From assembly GCA_016508695.1 (NCBI GenBank), contig VNKQ01000002.1:1860001-1924000 (forward strand): a DNA stretch of 64,000 nt. The letters are read 5' to 3'. The notes beneath the pieces are model-generated. The model saw only the letters and a program-made list of their open reading frames with translations. It did no database searches and was not told the DNA's origin. The translations under genes were made by a program, and so were the position numbers. The DNA comes from Hyphodiscus hymeniophilus (lineage: Eukaryota; Ascomycota; Leotiomycetes; Helotiales; Hyphodiscaceae). This document shows positions 35,678 to 47,904 of this stretch, one piece after another (position 1 is the stretch's first letter; every line of letters starts with the position of its first letter).

Positions 35678-37188
35678 ATGGCTCGCTCTGAAGAATTTCC
35701 CCAGCTGGCAGCTCAGGGCCTCAAAGCCTGCCCGATCCGGGGAGATGGTGAGTACATGAAACCACATAACACAGCAATCTTCCCAACTTGGTGTTATTTG
35801 GAGCGAGTAAACTAACACACTTGCTACAGGCAACTGTCTATTCAATGCTCTATCAGATCAAGTCCATGGCGATCAGAGCCGACACGAGGAAATCCGTATG
35901 GCTGCCATAAACTACATGACGGAACACCCGAGCGAATTTCAACCATTTGTTCCCGTAGACGGCGAACGACGCAATCCAAAGCGCAAAGTGACCCGGTCAA
36001 CCTCCAACACAGAAGCAGCCACGGGAGAACAGACTGTGCGTGCTTGGGAGGATTACTTGAAGAACATGAGGAAGGGCGGTACCTGGGGAGGTCAAGTGGA
36101 GATTATCGCGTTCATGAAAGCATACGACATGGATGTCCAGGTATTTGAGGCCGACAAGATATTGTACCTCCGAGCACGAGACGACAAAATCGCTCGACCT
36201 GTTGTTTATGTTGCATACCATGTAAGTATACCAACTCTCCCGACGAGCCTCGTTTCCGGAAGCGTAATGATACTTGCCCAATCCTTCATATCATTTTGGC
36301 AACTTGGAATCCAATGTGGGTTCTCATCGTCAGGAATTGGTCCAATGATCAGTTCCAGAAAAGGGATCCGAATTGTTGAATAGTTTGAGCAATTTCCTAC
36401 TGTGGGTAGCAATTTACGTCGAATATGCACTGACTGGTTTTCGATAGGCTTGGGAGCACTATTCTTCCATCCGGAATATCGATGGACCGTTCACAGGCCC
36501 GCCTGAGGTCAAACCGAAGTTCCTCTCGGTAGACGAAGATGTTGATTCTGGATACCTCAGCAGCAATCCCCCGAGCCCAGGAAGCTATTCTCAATCCGGT
36601 TCGAGTATCGAACGAGACCTCGACAGTGACGATGAAGATACGAACGGCCCCAGCAAAAGACGTGATCGCCGTATGAGCCGAGCCTCAAAAGCGTCATATC
36701 AAAGCATGGGTCTTGAGGAAGACGATGTGCAAATTCCGACGATTGAGCTTACGGAGCCGGAATCTACGGTCTCGTCTCACCTACCTTCGACGGCTCAGCT
36801 GCCCACGCTATCAAAACTACCCCCAAACTCGGAGCTACCAGTCTTGTCCGCCGACGTCGAAAGCAACGGGAAATCCTCCGATGACGAGTCCGCTTCCAGT
36901 CGCTCCGGCTCCTTCAGCTTTGTGTCTACCCCTCGCATCAAAATCAATTTCACCAATTGTGGACAAATCAACGGCCTAAAGGCTAAACAAATGGAACATG
37001 GACCACAGAAGAAGAAATCTTCTGCCCGGGACATGAAAGACTTGAAGAAAGCAGCCCAGAAGCGAGCCCGAAAGGAAGCTAAACGCCAACTCGCTGCTAC
37101 CACCTCTAACGCCTCCATCACCCGAATTCCCACTCGCGACTCACCTCCTCTAGAACAAGTGATAGGCATGAAAATGCTTTACATCTAA
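35678..37188 (+). CDS. OTU-domain deubiquitinase
   Basis: Predicted 400-aa cysteine protease of the OTU family (OTUD3-like), which removes ubiquitin from proteins. Exons 35678-35747, 35830-36221 and 36448-37188; introns of 82 and 226 nt; all lengths close in frame. The first intron splits the catalytic motif, which is rebuilt as D-G-N-C-L-F-N-A-L (Asp and Cys of the active site, near residues 22-25). The catalytic His is in YHAWEHYSSI at the third exon start (about residue 159). The OTU fold occupies about residues 15-165. The C-terminal half is disordered, Ser/Pro/acidic, with a Lys/Arg-rich stretch (KKAAQKRARKEAKRQ) that may be a nuclear signal or coiled coil. The second intron is longer than its neighbours. 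Confidence 0.9.
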
Positions 37189-38071
37189 TATCCCTGGAAC
37201 TACTCTCAAAAAGGGTCCTTGTTGCCCGGATATATTGAGTGGTCGGGACCCCCTCCTGTACCCATATCTCCTTTGTAGCAGCATCAGCGTCAGCATCAAC
37301 ATCCAGCATCAACATAGCGAGGGCGCATAAGGAAGAACGGTCTCGTTGGTATCACCGAAGTGCTCAGGGATATCGAAATAAACGACGACTTGGCGTTCTG
37401 CATATTTGATTTTAGAGCGCACATAAGAACGTGGGGCTTGTATAGTAGATTAATTATCTTACCTTATTGAGATTGTACCCCAATCATTTGGAGAATATGA
37501 GCCCATTTCAAACTTTTGTCCCCATGGCCTGACATTACATCGCCTGACATTGATCATGACAATCCCGTTCCTTCCCATGAGGTATAGACCAATCCACAAC
37601 CTTTTTAATATCTTGAAAATCATAGTACTTCTACCACAACTTCTAATCTTCCGCTACTCTAATCCACCAACGGTTACGGGAATTAGTAAATACCTAAGTC
37701 CGAAAACAAGAATTGATGCACATTCTTCGACTCTATATATGATCAAGAAAGAGTTCTCAATATATTCCCAACTGGTGGTGTGGATAAAGAGCGTCGTGAA
37801 GATTCATGTCTAACTTATAAAGTATTTCACCAGTTTCTAGTAATTCCACTTTTGCCCTTCCTGGTCTAGTAATTTCCCAAAGCATTTGGATTGGGTTACC
37901 CGAGCCGGCGGTACCCGGATTCATGATTCGTGAAAGGTGGGATGCTTGGCTAGACGGACTAAGTACATATTGGATTTTCTGGAAGAATCACTTTGATGTT
38001 CTTCATCTCTCATTCTCTGTTCTATTAAAAACCTTCAGTCTCTTCCTGCGCTTCGCTTTGACCTTTCCAAG
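37189..38071. other. intergenic, nothing recognised
   Basis: AT-rich 0.9-kb spacer between two plus-strand genes, including the promoter of the D-amino-acid oxidase gene. Confidence 0.4.
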
Positions 38072-39379
38072 ATGCCAAATATCGTGGTAGTTGGGTGAGT
38101 AAAACCTTGGGCTTCGATTCTAACGTGGACATCAGCTGATACCTCGTAGCGCTGGAGTGTCAGGTTTGACGACCGCTCTTCTACTTTCCAGAAATCCGGC
38201 CTACAAGGTTACCATTGTTGCAAAGCACATGCCCGGGGATTACGATATCGAATACACATCACCCTGGGCTGGAGCAAACTATCTTCCGTACGTCGTGCGA
38301 CCTCCTTTGATATCATACCCGGTTTTATTGACATTGGCTCAGTGTATCCAATCCAGCTGGCTCCAGGTGGGAGAAGAATACTTGGCCTGAGCTTGCTCGC
38401 CTTGCAAAAGATGTTCCAGAGGCTGGAATACATTTTCAAAGTGAGACCTCCTTTTGAGCGATCTGGAACCTCCCATATTCCCAAGGAATCGATAGCCTTC
38501 TGGTCTCCCAAAGCCTCACAAAGCCTCGGACATATGATCTAGAAAGGGACTAACATATGCTCAGATTCTGTCATCCTGACCCGTGACAAAGATTTAAAAG
38601 CAACGAGTGGCCAATGGTTCAATGAACTCCTCTCGAAAAGTCCGTGGTTCAAAGACACAGTACCTGACTTTCGTATCCTCCCAAAATCCGAGCTTCCAGC
38701 AGAGGCGGACTCGGGAACAGCTTTCACATCCGTTTGCATCAACACAGCAGTCTACCTTCCCTACCTTGTCTCTCAATGCCTCAAGACCGGTGCAGTCTTC
38801 AAACGCGCGGTCCTCGCCCATATCTCAGATGCCGCCTCTCTCCATGCCAGCGGCAATCGAGCCGATCTGGTCGTCAATTGCACGGGTCTTCTTGCATCCA
38901 AGCTTGGTGGCGTGATGGACAAGACAGTGATCCCGGTCCGGGGCCAGATCGTTGTCGTGCGCAACGATCCTGGTGTTATGCTGACAGTGTCTGGAACCGA
39001 TGACGGTGATGATGAGGTCTGCTATATCATGCAGCGCGCAGCTGGTGGCGGGACTGTCATCGGCGGCACTTATCAGAAGGGGAATTGGGAGAGCCAGGTG
39101 GATCCCAACCAGGCGTTGAGAATCATGAAGAGGGCGGTTGAGCTCTGCCCTGCGCTGACGGGAGGGAAGGGAGTTGAGGCATTGAGCGTGATTCGGCACG
39201 GTGTGGGACTGAGACCCTTGAGGTTGGATGGGGTTCGCCTTGAGAAAGAGATTATCCGGGAGACTTCCGTCGTCCATAACTACGGACACGGAGGATGGGG
39301 ATATCAGGCAAGTTACGGTTGTGCTGAACGGGCGGCGGAATTGGTCGACGAGGCTCTAGCGCCCAGAGCGAAGCTGTGA
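38072..39379 (+). CDS. D-amino-acid oxidase, peroxisomal
   Basis: FAD enzyme that oxidises D-amino acids to 2-oxo acids, ammonia and hydrogen peroxide. The predicted protein is 357 aa from four exons: 38072-38094, 38150-38287, 38343-38440 and 38565-39379 (introns 55, 55 and 124 nt; the last has an ACTAAC branch). The N-terminal Rossmann motif is rebuilt across the first intron as VVVGAGVSGLTTA. Typical family features follow: SPWAGANYLP, WPELARLA, VNCTGLLASKLGG, PVRGQIVVVRN, the substrate-pocket region with VIRHGVGLRPLR, and VHNYGHGGWGYQASYG near the C-terminus. The last three residues are A-K-L, a type 1 peroxisomal targeting signal, so the product is expected in peroxisomes where catalase removes the peroxide. 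Confidence 0.95.
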
Positions 39380-41456
39380 TATGTATCCGGACACAGTCCC
39401 TGCAGCAAGAAATCCGAAGCATCTCTTTTCTTTAATATATAAGATAAGCCTATGCGCAGACATGGGTAGATGGGGTAGAACACTACGGGAGTGCGGGCCA
39501 GCTGGCAGCTGAGCAGATACCAGCATAGTTCAGATCCTCTAACACCACAATCTTTGCTACCTTCAACATTGAATTGTCCCTCAGTATCAATCAATTCGAT
39601 ACGCTTATGTGCCCGAGGAAGGTGTGGCTCCGAAAATTAAATTTGAGGTAACGCGCGAAGATGGATGAGCTTAATTTGGAGTTCACTGCTCTTTTGTTAC
39701 GGCTTTTTCCTGTACTGCTTCCTTCAAGTCTTTCAATTAACGGGTGATGAAGTTCTCCTATGACCCATGCTCCGATAGCTTGTCACCGCACCTGCTGAAA
39801 ATTCCAGCCCCTTATGAATTCGGGACCCGAAGAAGAAGACTTCTTTCAAGCTCTTGGAGTGGATTCCTTCCAGCGCAGCGAGGGAAATAGAGCTCTAGGC
39901 AGTTTCGCTGTCGGTCACTTATCTAAAAACCAAAACTAAAGACCTCACCGCTTAGCATCTGATTCCCCTTCAAAGAATAGACAATACAGCTGAGTTTCAC
40001 CATGTAAGCCCAATGTTGGGAAGAAATGCTTGGGGCTGAATCCTCAAATCGCCTGAGCGAGCCGAGTAACACTACTCAAACATTTTCCACAGCTAAGAAT
40101 CCCAGGTCGTAGCCTAGCGAATGACAATTTTCACATTCTCAATTGCTCAAACCATTCGATAGCATGAACGCTTCTACTCACATACAAATGTCAATTGTAG
40201 GGGATGCAGAAATAGATAGGCATGTTGTAGCGGAATGACCTCAACCCCTCGTCTTGCAATTTGGCGAGGTCAATAGAGAATAGTAGAGACACAGAGACGA
40301 AGAAACACTGACTTCACTTTACATACTTTCCAAGAAGAACATCTACCCCAATCTCAACAGGACAAGATGGCATTTGTCGAGATGGAGCTGTATTGTGGAA
40401 CGCAAAATAAAAGAACTGGCGAATCGGCAGACATCCCATTCAATCAATTCACACTGGCATCTGATTCTCCTCCTACTCGCAGTGAATTATTAGGATCCTA
40501 GCTATCGGAATCTAGGTAGTCCTCTATCTCGTGAGCATTGTCGCTGTCGACAGACAGAGGTAGCTCATGTCGAGCATTATCTTGTGTCGGTCGACACAAA
40601 TCCGCTGTCTGCGACAGCGGACAAGGTAAGACCAGCTTCATCCAACTATTGTTGGATCAAATTCCGTCTAAAGGACTTTCTGGCAAGGCTCTTGGTACCG
40701 AGTGGGGAGAAGTGCGTTGCTCTCACAACCTCCGCTTCTCAAAAGCCAATGATATTCCTCTGTAAAAGTCGATATTCTGCAATCCTTTTTTTGGAAGATG
40801 TTCCCCCATAGTTATATGATATTTACAAACATGAGAGTGAATAGACACGTTTGCCAGATGCTTCAAAGCGGTCGCAACGTCTGTCCAGTCCACTATTACT
40901 ACTGTGGTTGTCTGGGCTATGTCTTGCAAGCGGCGAAAGAGAAGAGCGGATGACACTGAAGTCTTTGCAACAACGACTGCGCTAACGGGCTCCAATGCTG
41001 GGTGCGTCTCTTACTTGGCTACCTAGAACTGAACTTGTCTTCAGAGGCCACGACGATGATTAGGCAACTAAATAGCTGACAGAAATGTCTCACAGGTACT
41101 CCTCAAAATGAACATCTATAAATGAGATGCCTCACCAGCCAACCACTTGGCCCGACTTCAGAGCAGAATCTGAATCTGGAGAAGCAGGCCGCGTTGACAG
41201 AGTGAGTTGATTCCTTCTTCCATTGTTGTTGATTTGTCGTGAGGTGTGAAATGCTGAAAGCGGTTTGGCCCAAGAAGCCCCCTGTTCCAAAGCGTCCGCC
41301 TGGTTTTCTTACGTAGCTTCTGCGCGACAGCTGCCAACCTTCAAACATCTGCGAAAACCTCCTGCTCGAGTCCTCCGATTCTCAGACTCTGATCAATCTC
41401 GCCTTCACAGGACACTTCCTCACCTCCTCCCAGTCCACAACTGAACTAGCTTACCA
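39380..41456. other. 2-kb intergenic region
   Basis: No coding frame I can support. A cluster of short perfect inverted repeats occurs at 40582-40620 (listed separately). Confidence 0.4.
40582..40620. repeat. paired short perfect inverted repeats
   Basis: Two adjacent hairpin-like palindromes: 40582-40599 with 8-bp arms (ttgtgtcg / cgacacaa, 2-nt loop) and 40602-40620 with 8-bp arms (ccgctgtc / gacagcgg, 3-nt loop). The surrounding sequence repeats the elements gtcgac and gctgtc. Confidence 0.7.
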
Positions 41457-42187
41457 TGGATTACTCTGATGCATTGTGAGTTGGCCCAGCCATTGCAGAT
41501 GCGCAGAAGCAAATATCTGCTTCTGCCATTGCGCAAAGCCTTAGTGCTTTGATCCGTTGCTAACAAAGGGGTTTTCTGTAGTCGAATCGTCAATCTGGCA
41601 GTGGGAGCGCTGATGGTGGTTGGGGGTGTTTTCCACTGCTTTCTTGGAGACGTCGATCGATTGTGAGTTCTATGCGACGCCGAGCTTGTCGACCCATGAA
41701 GCAAAAACTGATGGGATAAAGATCGCATGTTATCATTGGTGTCTATGTTGTGATATTCGGTGCTGGTAAGTCTATTGCCCCAGATATATTATATCTCTGC
41801 TAACTGCTTTGTCCAGCAACCGCCCTTCTCGGTCAGTTCTAAACTATCCGACTGACGGTCCTTCCCTCAAGACTCCGTACTAATATGCGACAATAGAATT
41901 CCAAATCCCACCACAAGTCTCCCGATATGCCTCTTTCCTGTTTTCTTTCATTGGCCGCGGGTGCTGTACGTATTCCATTTGTGGTGTTTTTCTTCAATAT
42001 ACTGATATCCATAGTCTACATTTTCATCGGATCCATCCTCCTCACTGATTCCCTCTGGACGAAGATTCTCGGGTCCTTGGTTGGCTTGATCGGCGTTGCA
42101 TATGCGGCCCTCGAATTCATCCCCTCGATCGAGCCACCACAAAACATGAGGGAAGCAGACGGAGGGTGGGGCGCTGAGCAAGTATAA
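41457..42187 (+). CDS. tvp15: TVP15-like Golgi membrane protein
   Basis: Small four-helix membrane protein of the COPI-associated/TVP15 family, resident in late Golgi vesicles. Six exons were assembled: 41457-41476, 41582-41662, 41722-41765, 41817-41831 (15 nt), 41897-41965 and 42015-42187. Introns are 105, 59, 51, 65 and 49 nt. Every junction keeps phase and the sum is 134 codons (133 aa), close to the yeast protein length. Hydrophobic segments are visible in exon 2 (LAVGALMVVGGVFHCFLG), exon 3 (HVIIGVYVVIFG), exons 5-6 (SFLFSFIGRG..YIFIGSILL) and exon 6 (ILGSLVGLIGVAYAALEFI). The C-terminal tail is short and polar. The 15-nt fourth exon is notable. Confidence 0.9.
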
Positions 42188-43268
42188 TGGACTTCAATCT
42201 CAACTCACGGCTGACCATTCGAATCATCGAAACCATTTGCGAATGACAATGCCCGATCGTCATTCAAGGGGCGTCACTTACCCTACTATCTCCTCCACCT
42301 GTTCTCATATATCTCTGTCTGCTGTTATTATGGATCGCAATACCAAGCATGTAAAAGGGAACGCATATGTTACGATAGAAGAGGCCCTGTATTTCCTCTC
42401 CTTTCATGTATATCATTTGTTTTCCTGAATCAAACCAAGAACAAGCAATGCCCCACTTTGCGGTGACAGCTGATCACCAGATCGTCTCAGCGTTACACTT
42501 CCAGGATGAAAACAACTTAGTGTCTTCCCAAGTCTTTCGTTGACTAGAGAGCGAATCAACCCGAGCATCAGCTTGAACCCTTCTTCTCCCCCACAGGACG
42601 CAAATAAAACCACCCTGGCCCCCTTCCCCGTTCATCTATCATCCCCAGAATTTCCCGTCGTTCTCTGAGTATTCCCGAGAATCTCTGCGTCCCTCGGGCG
42701 TACACCGCTTCTAGAAATGTGCAAACGAATCAATATTCAATACGAGTATAGCTCGATTTCCACCTGGCATGCTTCACTACTGGGCTAGCACACAAGAGGA
42801 ATCGGGTTCCAAGTGGTATATCCTGCTCATCTAGAAATACCAGCGCGCTCTCACACTCCTATTCTTACTGTCTTGCCATTTTTTCTGTCTGATTGACATA
42901 TAATACTGACACTGGCCTTCATACCGAAACATCGCGTGTATCTTTTTCTTCGATACTGGCCAACGCTGGTTTGACCATTGTGTTTATCCCCTTTTTTGTT
43001 GAGTAGTCTCGGACAACTTCCACCCACTTTTGATTTCCCCACAGATTCAGTGAAGACTGAATACAAAGCCCTGCCACGCTAGGGTTGCCTATGAACGCCA
43101 ACCAGTCCTGTACGTGTCTATATGCCGCTATGCCAGCACGAACTCCGGAAGAGTCAAACAAAATCCAAGGTCCATCTCATAGCCCCATACCATAATACAT
43201 CCATCAAATCATCTTCACCATACACGAATACTCCTTCTCATCCCCAGTTCTCCACACCACAACAATTG
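42188..43268. other. convergent intergenic region
   Basis: 1.1 kb between TVP15 and the 3' end of the GATA factor. No gene recognised. Confidence 0.4.
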
Positions 43269-45144
43269 TCAGTCAGCCAAACCTAAGTCTGCCAGTTCCC
43301 TCTCCTTCGCTTGCAGAGCCTCTCTCATCCGGTCAGCCTCGCGCTGCAGCATCTCCCTGCGCTCAACCTTGTTCTTCTCATTCTCACTCGCTTCTCTCCC
43401 ACTATTCCCTTGGCTCATAGCATATTGACCACCACCTAGACCTGGACTATTTGTGCCCGGATATCTATCCATTCTCCGAAGGTTGGGGTCTATCTCATTG
43501 GACGAAGTGGCATTATCGGAATCGATGAAACCGGGATTCAGGATAGATTTTATAGAGCTGAGCCGATTGGGATGCGTGGGTGTTGGCTCGAATTGGTTGG
43601 TTTGTGGTTCAATTTCCGTGGCTGAGAAAGAGCGCTTGTGAGAAGGCGAGAGGAAGGAGTTGGGTGATAGTGATGGGCGTCGGTTTGTGGGCGAAGGATA
43701 CGAGGTCATCGGTGGAAGACGATTATCATTATTTAAAGACTGGGGATGTTGCTCATGAAACTGTAGATGGTTCTGCGTATTCGGTGTCGAGGCGTAGGCT
43801 GTCAGATCGGAGGTAGGTAACTGTTGTCCACTCTGCTGACGCATCGAGGGTTCAGGGAGGAAACTGCGTCTTTGCGGTTCATCGCGCATCCGGAATCCGA
43901 GATTGACGGATCCATCTGGATTTATGCTCCCTCGATCTACGGGAGGGGACTGCCGGTCTGACTCGGGTGAATCAATAGAATTGTTTGCAACATCTATTGC
44001 TTGGGTTCCTTGCCCGGCAGGTACGACTCGTTTCCGGCGCTTGATGATGGCCTTCTTCATCGTTACGGGTCGGTGAACGCCGTGGAGCTTGTAGTACAGA
44101 CCTGGAAGAAGTTAGCATATCATTGGTGGTAGTCTTGCCGGGGAGTACGTACCACACGCATTGCAGATTGTATGACCGCTTTCATCTCTGCGCCATAACG
44201 GAGTGATAGTGGTCCCACAGTTCTGACAGGCTACAACGACTGTAGTGTTCTGCTGTTGGATACTGAGAGCAGCAACGTCTATAGGGGATGGGGCATCAGT
44301 GGGTTGATCGTTTTGATGTGTTGAAGCTTGCGCTCGCTCGTGAGTTGTAAAATGTGCGCTTTTTGATACTCTATTGTTAAACGCTGGACAGCCGCTGCAT
44401 CCTTCTGCACCTCCTGTACCATTGCAGCGTCCACCGCCAGGGCATGAGCCACCGGTGGTCTGATCCACGGCGATATAAGTAGCTCCAGAGGCCGCATGAG
44501 GTGTAGGTCCAGATCTTGTGGGTGATAACCTTTGTTCTGGAGTGCGCGGGCCGGGAGATACTGTAGGTGGAGGTCGTTTCAGATTGGTTGGTCTGGAAGC
44601 ATTTCGAGCTTTCAAATAAAGACCACATGCGTTGCAAATGGTAGCTCCTTGTGGTGATCGCCGCCATAGAGGTGTCCTGCTTGTGCCACAGTTGCTACAA
44701 AAGTAAGTCAGATATAGGTGTTCGCCATCAAAAGACCGAGCAAATTTACCTGCAAATTTGGCCACTAGGAACAGCTCCATGTTGAGGAATTACAGGTGCG
44801 TATGATTGTGAGCTTTCTCTGTCCTCTTGCTCTAATGAAGCCGGGCTGGGAACATCATGAGTCGTTGCCGTTGACTCTAGATGACGGAGCTCCTGTGATG
44901 GGGATTGGCTGTCCATATTATGCTCTTTGGGGCTTCGTCGATTATTTGATATTCCTTGAGAATGGGCGACTGGGTGCTGGGTTAGTTCCAATTCTACTCT
45001 GTACGGTTCTTTCGAATTAGATCCTGAGCGGACAGAGAAAGTGTCCTCTCTTCCTTGTTGCGGCAATGCAGTCTCATTCATAATTCTGAAAGGGTGATCC
45101 GACAAGAAGTCAGTCACGGGAAAGCGTCGGACCTCACAGCCCAT
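43269..45144 (-). CDS. sreA: GATA factor SreA (iron-responsive repressor)
   Basis: Predicted 589-aa DNA-binding repressor of siderophore synthesis and iron uptake genes under iron-replete conditions. Exons 45144-44750, 44694-44153 and 44101-43269; introns of 55 and 51 nt, each within a zinc finger. Two GATA fingers are visible, both C-x2-C-x17-C-x2-C: the first begins CSNCGTSRTPLWRR, the second CQNCGTTITPLWRR. Between them is the cysteine-rich cluster C-x5-C-x8-C-x2-C that is the hallmark of the SRE/URBS1/SreA family and is implicated in iron sensing. The second finger is followed by the basic tail LYYKLHGVHRPVTMKK. The C-terminus ends in a coiled coil (about residues 555-585, REMLQREADRMREALQAKE). 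A second ATG at residue 22 is an alternative start. Confidence 0.95.
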
Positions 45145-46730
45145 GGATGATTTTCGTTTTGGATAAGAACGATATTGACCAGATCGTGCTTGGGTACCCG
45201 AATTATCAAGGCCTCAACACTGGACTTGGCCGAAAAGGCGTAGGTATGAGTATCGTGGCGCTCTCCTCAGACCAATGTTCTGCTGACTTCTGATGGGTGA
45301 TGATGGAAAGATGCGAGCGTATGGAAGCTTAGAGACTGAGATGATCAAATTGATGTTCTCTAGCACGTTGTTGACAAGACGTCCTTTCCTATTAGCAGCG
45401 AGGTTGAAATAACGAGATGCCTGTTGACGAGTGGCAACATGCGAGGTACGGGTGGCGGTGCAGAACAGGTAGACCGCAGTGAGTATGTTCAATAATCCAT
45501 GATTCGGATCGATAACAGATAGTCTCGCGCCGTCTTGGAGGATGCTATAACACCACTTGGCCGGGGATGGATATAAAGATTGATATAAGGAGCTGCGGTA
45601 TTACTCGTACTAGCTCGGGGCTGAGAGCAGAAGCAGGAATTATGTAATAACAAGCAGAGATGATGTAGCCAAGAGCTGCCTGGAAGGAAGCAGTAAAGGA
45701 TTTCCAGACGATCCGTTTGCTCTTGTCACGTTCGTTCCTTTAGACTTTAGTTGTCCAAAAGGGAAGACGCCTGAGCGACTCTTGCGACGGATCCAGTGAC
45801 CAGTTGAATCCCAATCCTCTCTCTCTCTCTCTCTCAACGGCTAGGCTAGGTAGGTAGAGGCCAAGGTCTGATATGGCTGGTTGGCTGGCTGGTCGGGTGA
45901 GATGTGGTGTTCCTCGTCCTCCTTTCGTTGGATCAGTGGGTGGAACGTGTGTTGAAGTTGGGGATGGGAGAGGGGAGAGATCTGACTCGGCGTCGAGTAG
46001 TAAGTAGTAGTAGCGTTCAATTTCTTGCGGAGTTAGAAAGAAGACGTAGACCGGACCGTACACACAGACCGAGAGGTAGGGGAGAGATTTGGTCATAGCC
46101 ACGATGTGATTGGTGATAGTTAATGCGTGGCCTGTGGTTGGCTCTTTTTCTGGATGCCTAAGACATCTATCTGCTGTACCTACCAAAGTACACGTGGGCC
46201 CAAGGCACCCAAGGCACCCAAGGCACCCAAGGCACCCAAGGCACCCAAGGCACCCAAGGCACCCAGACCCAACCAAGATCCAGGGACCCTCGTTTCGCGG
46301 TCGAATGGGCAGTGCTGGATGACATTCTCCCATGTCTGGATAGGTACGGCCCAGCCAACATGTTCCCCCCGTCGAGGCCGAGACCGAGTTCGGCAATTCC
46401 TTTATCTAATCGCCGCCAGGGATTACATACACGAGTACTGTAGGTGGGAATTGTGGGCGCGAGCGATGCCAAGTGATAAGATAGATATCAGTCAACAACA
46501 ACATCTGGTGCATGGATGCAGGTGATGTGTTATTGTATATTCTACAATTTACAGTATACCGTTTACATTCTAACGTACTATTCTGTACTTCATTCATCTA
46601 GTAGGAGATGCAGCTTTGGCAGTTTCACACTGCTGGAGACATCCTCTTTCGCATGGAAAAACCACGCTGATGTTGCTGTCCAGCCTGTTGTGTCCCTTCA
46701 TCACCTGAACTGGTCGCAGCGGTGAAACCA
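45145..46730. promoter_or_regulatory. long 5' region of sreA with simple repeats
   Basis: About 1.6 kb upstream of sreA with no supported gene. It holds a CT run near 45817-45834 and a 9-bp minisatellite at 46199-46264. Isolated GATA/TATC cores occur (for example gataagata near 46477), but I did not find the full ATCWGATAA iron-regulatory consensus. Open frames across the minisatellite are repeat artefacts. Confidence 0.4.
46199..46264 (+). repeat. 9-bp minisatellite (ggcacccaa)x7
   Basis: Seven near-perfect head-to-tail copies of ggcacccaa. The 9-bp period keeps all frames open, which produces spurious frames reading Lys-Ala-Pro, Trp-Val-Pro or Cys-Leu-Gly repeats. Confidence 0.95.
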
Positions 46731-46739
46731 CCGCCTCGT

Positions 46740-47155
46740 GTGTCATCCACACCGACAATGATATCAACTCGTATATTATGAAGTCGTATGTTATCGCTGT
46801 CGCCTACCTAAGTACTAATTGGAATAGACTGGCAATACGATCGTTATCACGGCTTACACGACCTGGTGGAATCGCACATTGGGCACCACCGAAGATAACA
46901 AGGTTATTCCCTACTTCAACTCTGATCAGTACAAAGCCGACCAAGCCATTGATGAGGAAGAAAAGGTCGTCAAGTGAGTCTATGTTATCGTTGTCATCGA
47001 TGATCGCTGTCGTCTATCATCGCTGTCATCACTATCATCGCTGTCGTCAATCAGTGGCAATCTACTTCCAAAACGGTGTTCGCTGCTTTAGTATATGGCG
47101 AGAGACCTGGCAGGTCTTCATTCAAGCTACCAGGAACGTGCGATATTGAACCTTG
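46740..47155 (+). pseudogene. exon-like remnant of unknown gene
   Basis: One segment (about 46829-46975) reads like a true exon: it follows a GTATAT..TACTAAT..AATAG intron and ends at a GTGAGT donor. Its most protein-like frame contains TIVITAYTTWWNRTLGTTEDN. A second segment after about 47054 contains TVFAALVYGERPG. The phases of the two introns do not fit one open frame, and no start or family was recognised. It may be a decayed gene tip or a gene with different splicing. Confidence 0.3.
46978..47054 (+). repeat. degenerate atcgctgtc repeat in intron-like sequence
   Basis: About five to six degenerate copies of atcgctgtc / atcatcgctgtc lie between two exon-like segments. A related copy (tatgttatcgctgtcgcc) lies in the preceding intron-like stretch near 46788. 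Confidence 0.6.
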
Positions 47156-47904
47156 ACATAACTTTGCGAGAATAGGCTGTTCTATATATCGTGACCAGCG
47201 GTGGATTTCCGAATCGCTCAGGAGTCAAGATCCGCAAGCCCATTCTTCAACATTCTTGTAATGCTCTTCTTCACAACCTCTTGCTTCTCTGAATCTCTCG
47301 TCTTCCTTCGATGCGCACACCAGCGGGGCTTAGTCACACTCGGATGCATAGCACTACTACTAGGTGCGAACTGCCCACCGACTCTGGCTGTCTCTATGCT
47401 GCCTTTTCGGTTCTCGACCCCGCTGGATGTTGATAGCCAATTCCGTCCTCCATTAGTGCACGTTGGTTCAGAATTCGAGATACGCGGGATTGCACGACTC
47501 GTTGTACTCGTATTTGCAGAAAGCATTGGCCTTTATAAATAGAAGCCCGACCAAGTGGTATAAAGAAAGTCTAAGTACACCACCATCAACGATAACATGA
47601 CTCGAGAGATGACGCTATGTGATGGGAAGATTCTCAGATATTTTCATGCGTGTCTTGGACGTTGCTTCACAATGCACTATGTAGGGTACATTTTCCATAC
47701 GTGATGCCGGTAAAATAGTTGTGTTCTTCTTCTGTATGCGTGTCACGTTCATAGCGCTTTAGCGCAGGAAAGTCTTGATTGTCTACCGGATGGTGTTGTT
47801 CATCTTTTAGAAGTCTACCTAGATCTTGCTCTTTAGTTCATCACATTTTCTGTTAGTTTTGGTACCGGCATGGTTCAGCGCCATCTTCTCACTACCAGCG
47901 CATT
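47156..47904. other. intergenic, nothing recognised
   Basis: A 0.75-kb spacer before the 3' end of the ABC ATPase gene. No supported feature. Confidence 0.4.

Noticed and set aside
45740..46396. Minus-strand 218-codon frame with Gly-Cys-Leu repeats
   Set aside because: It is kept open by the 9-bp minisatellite, and all other frames through the array are equally open.
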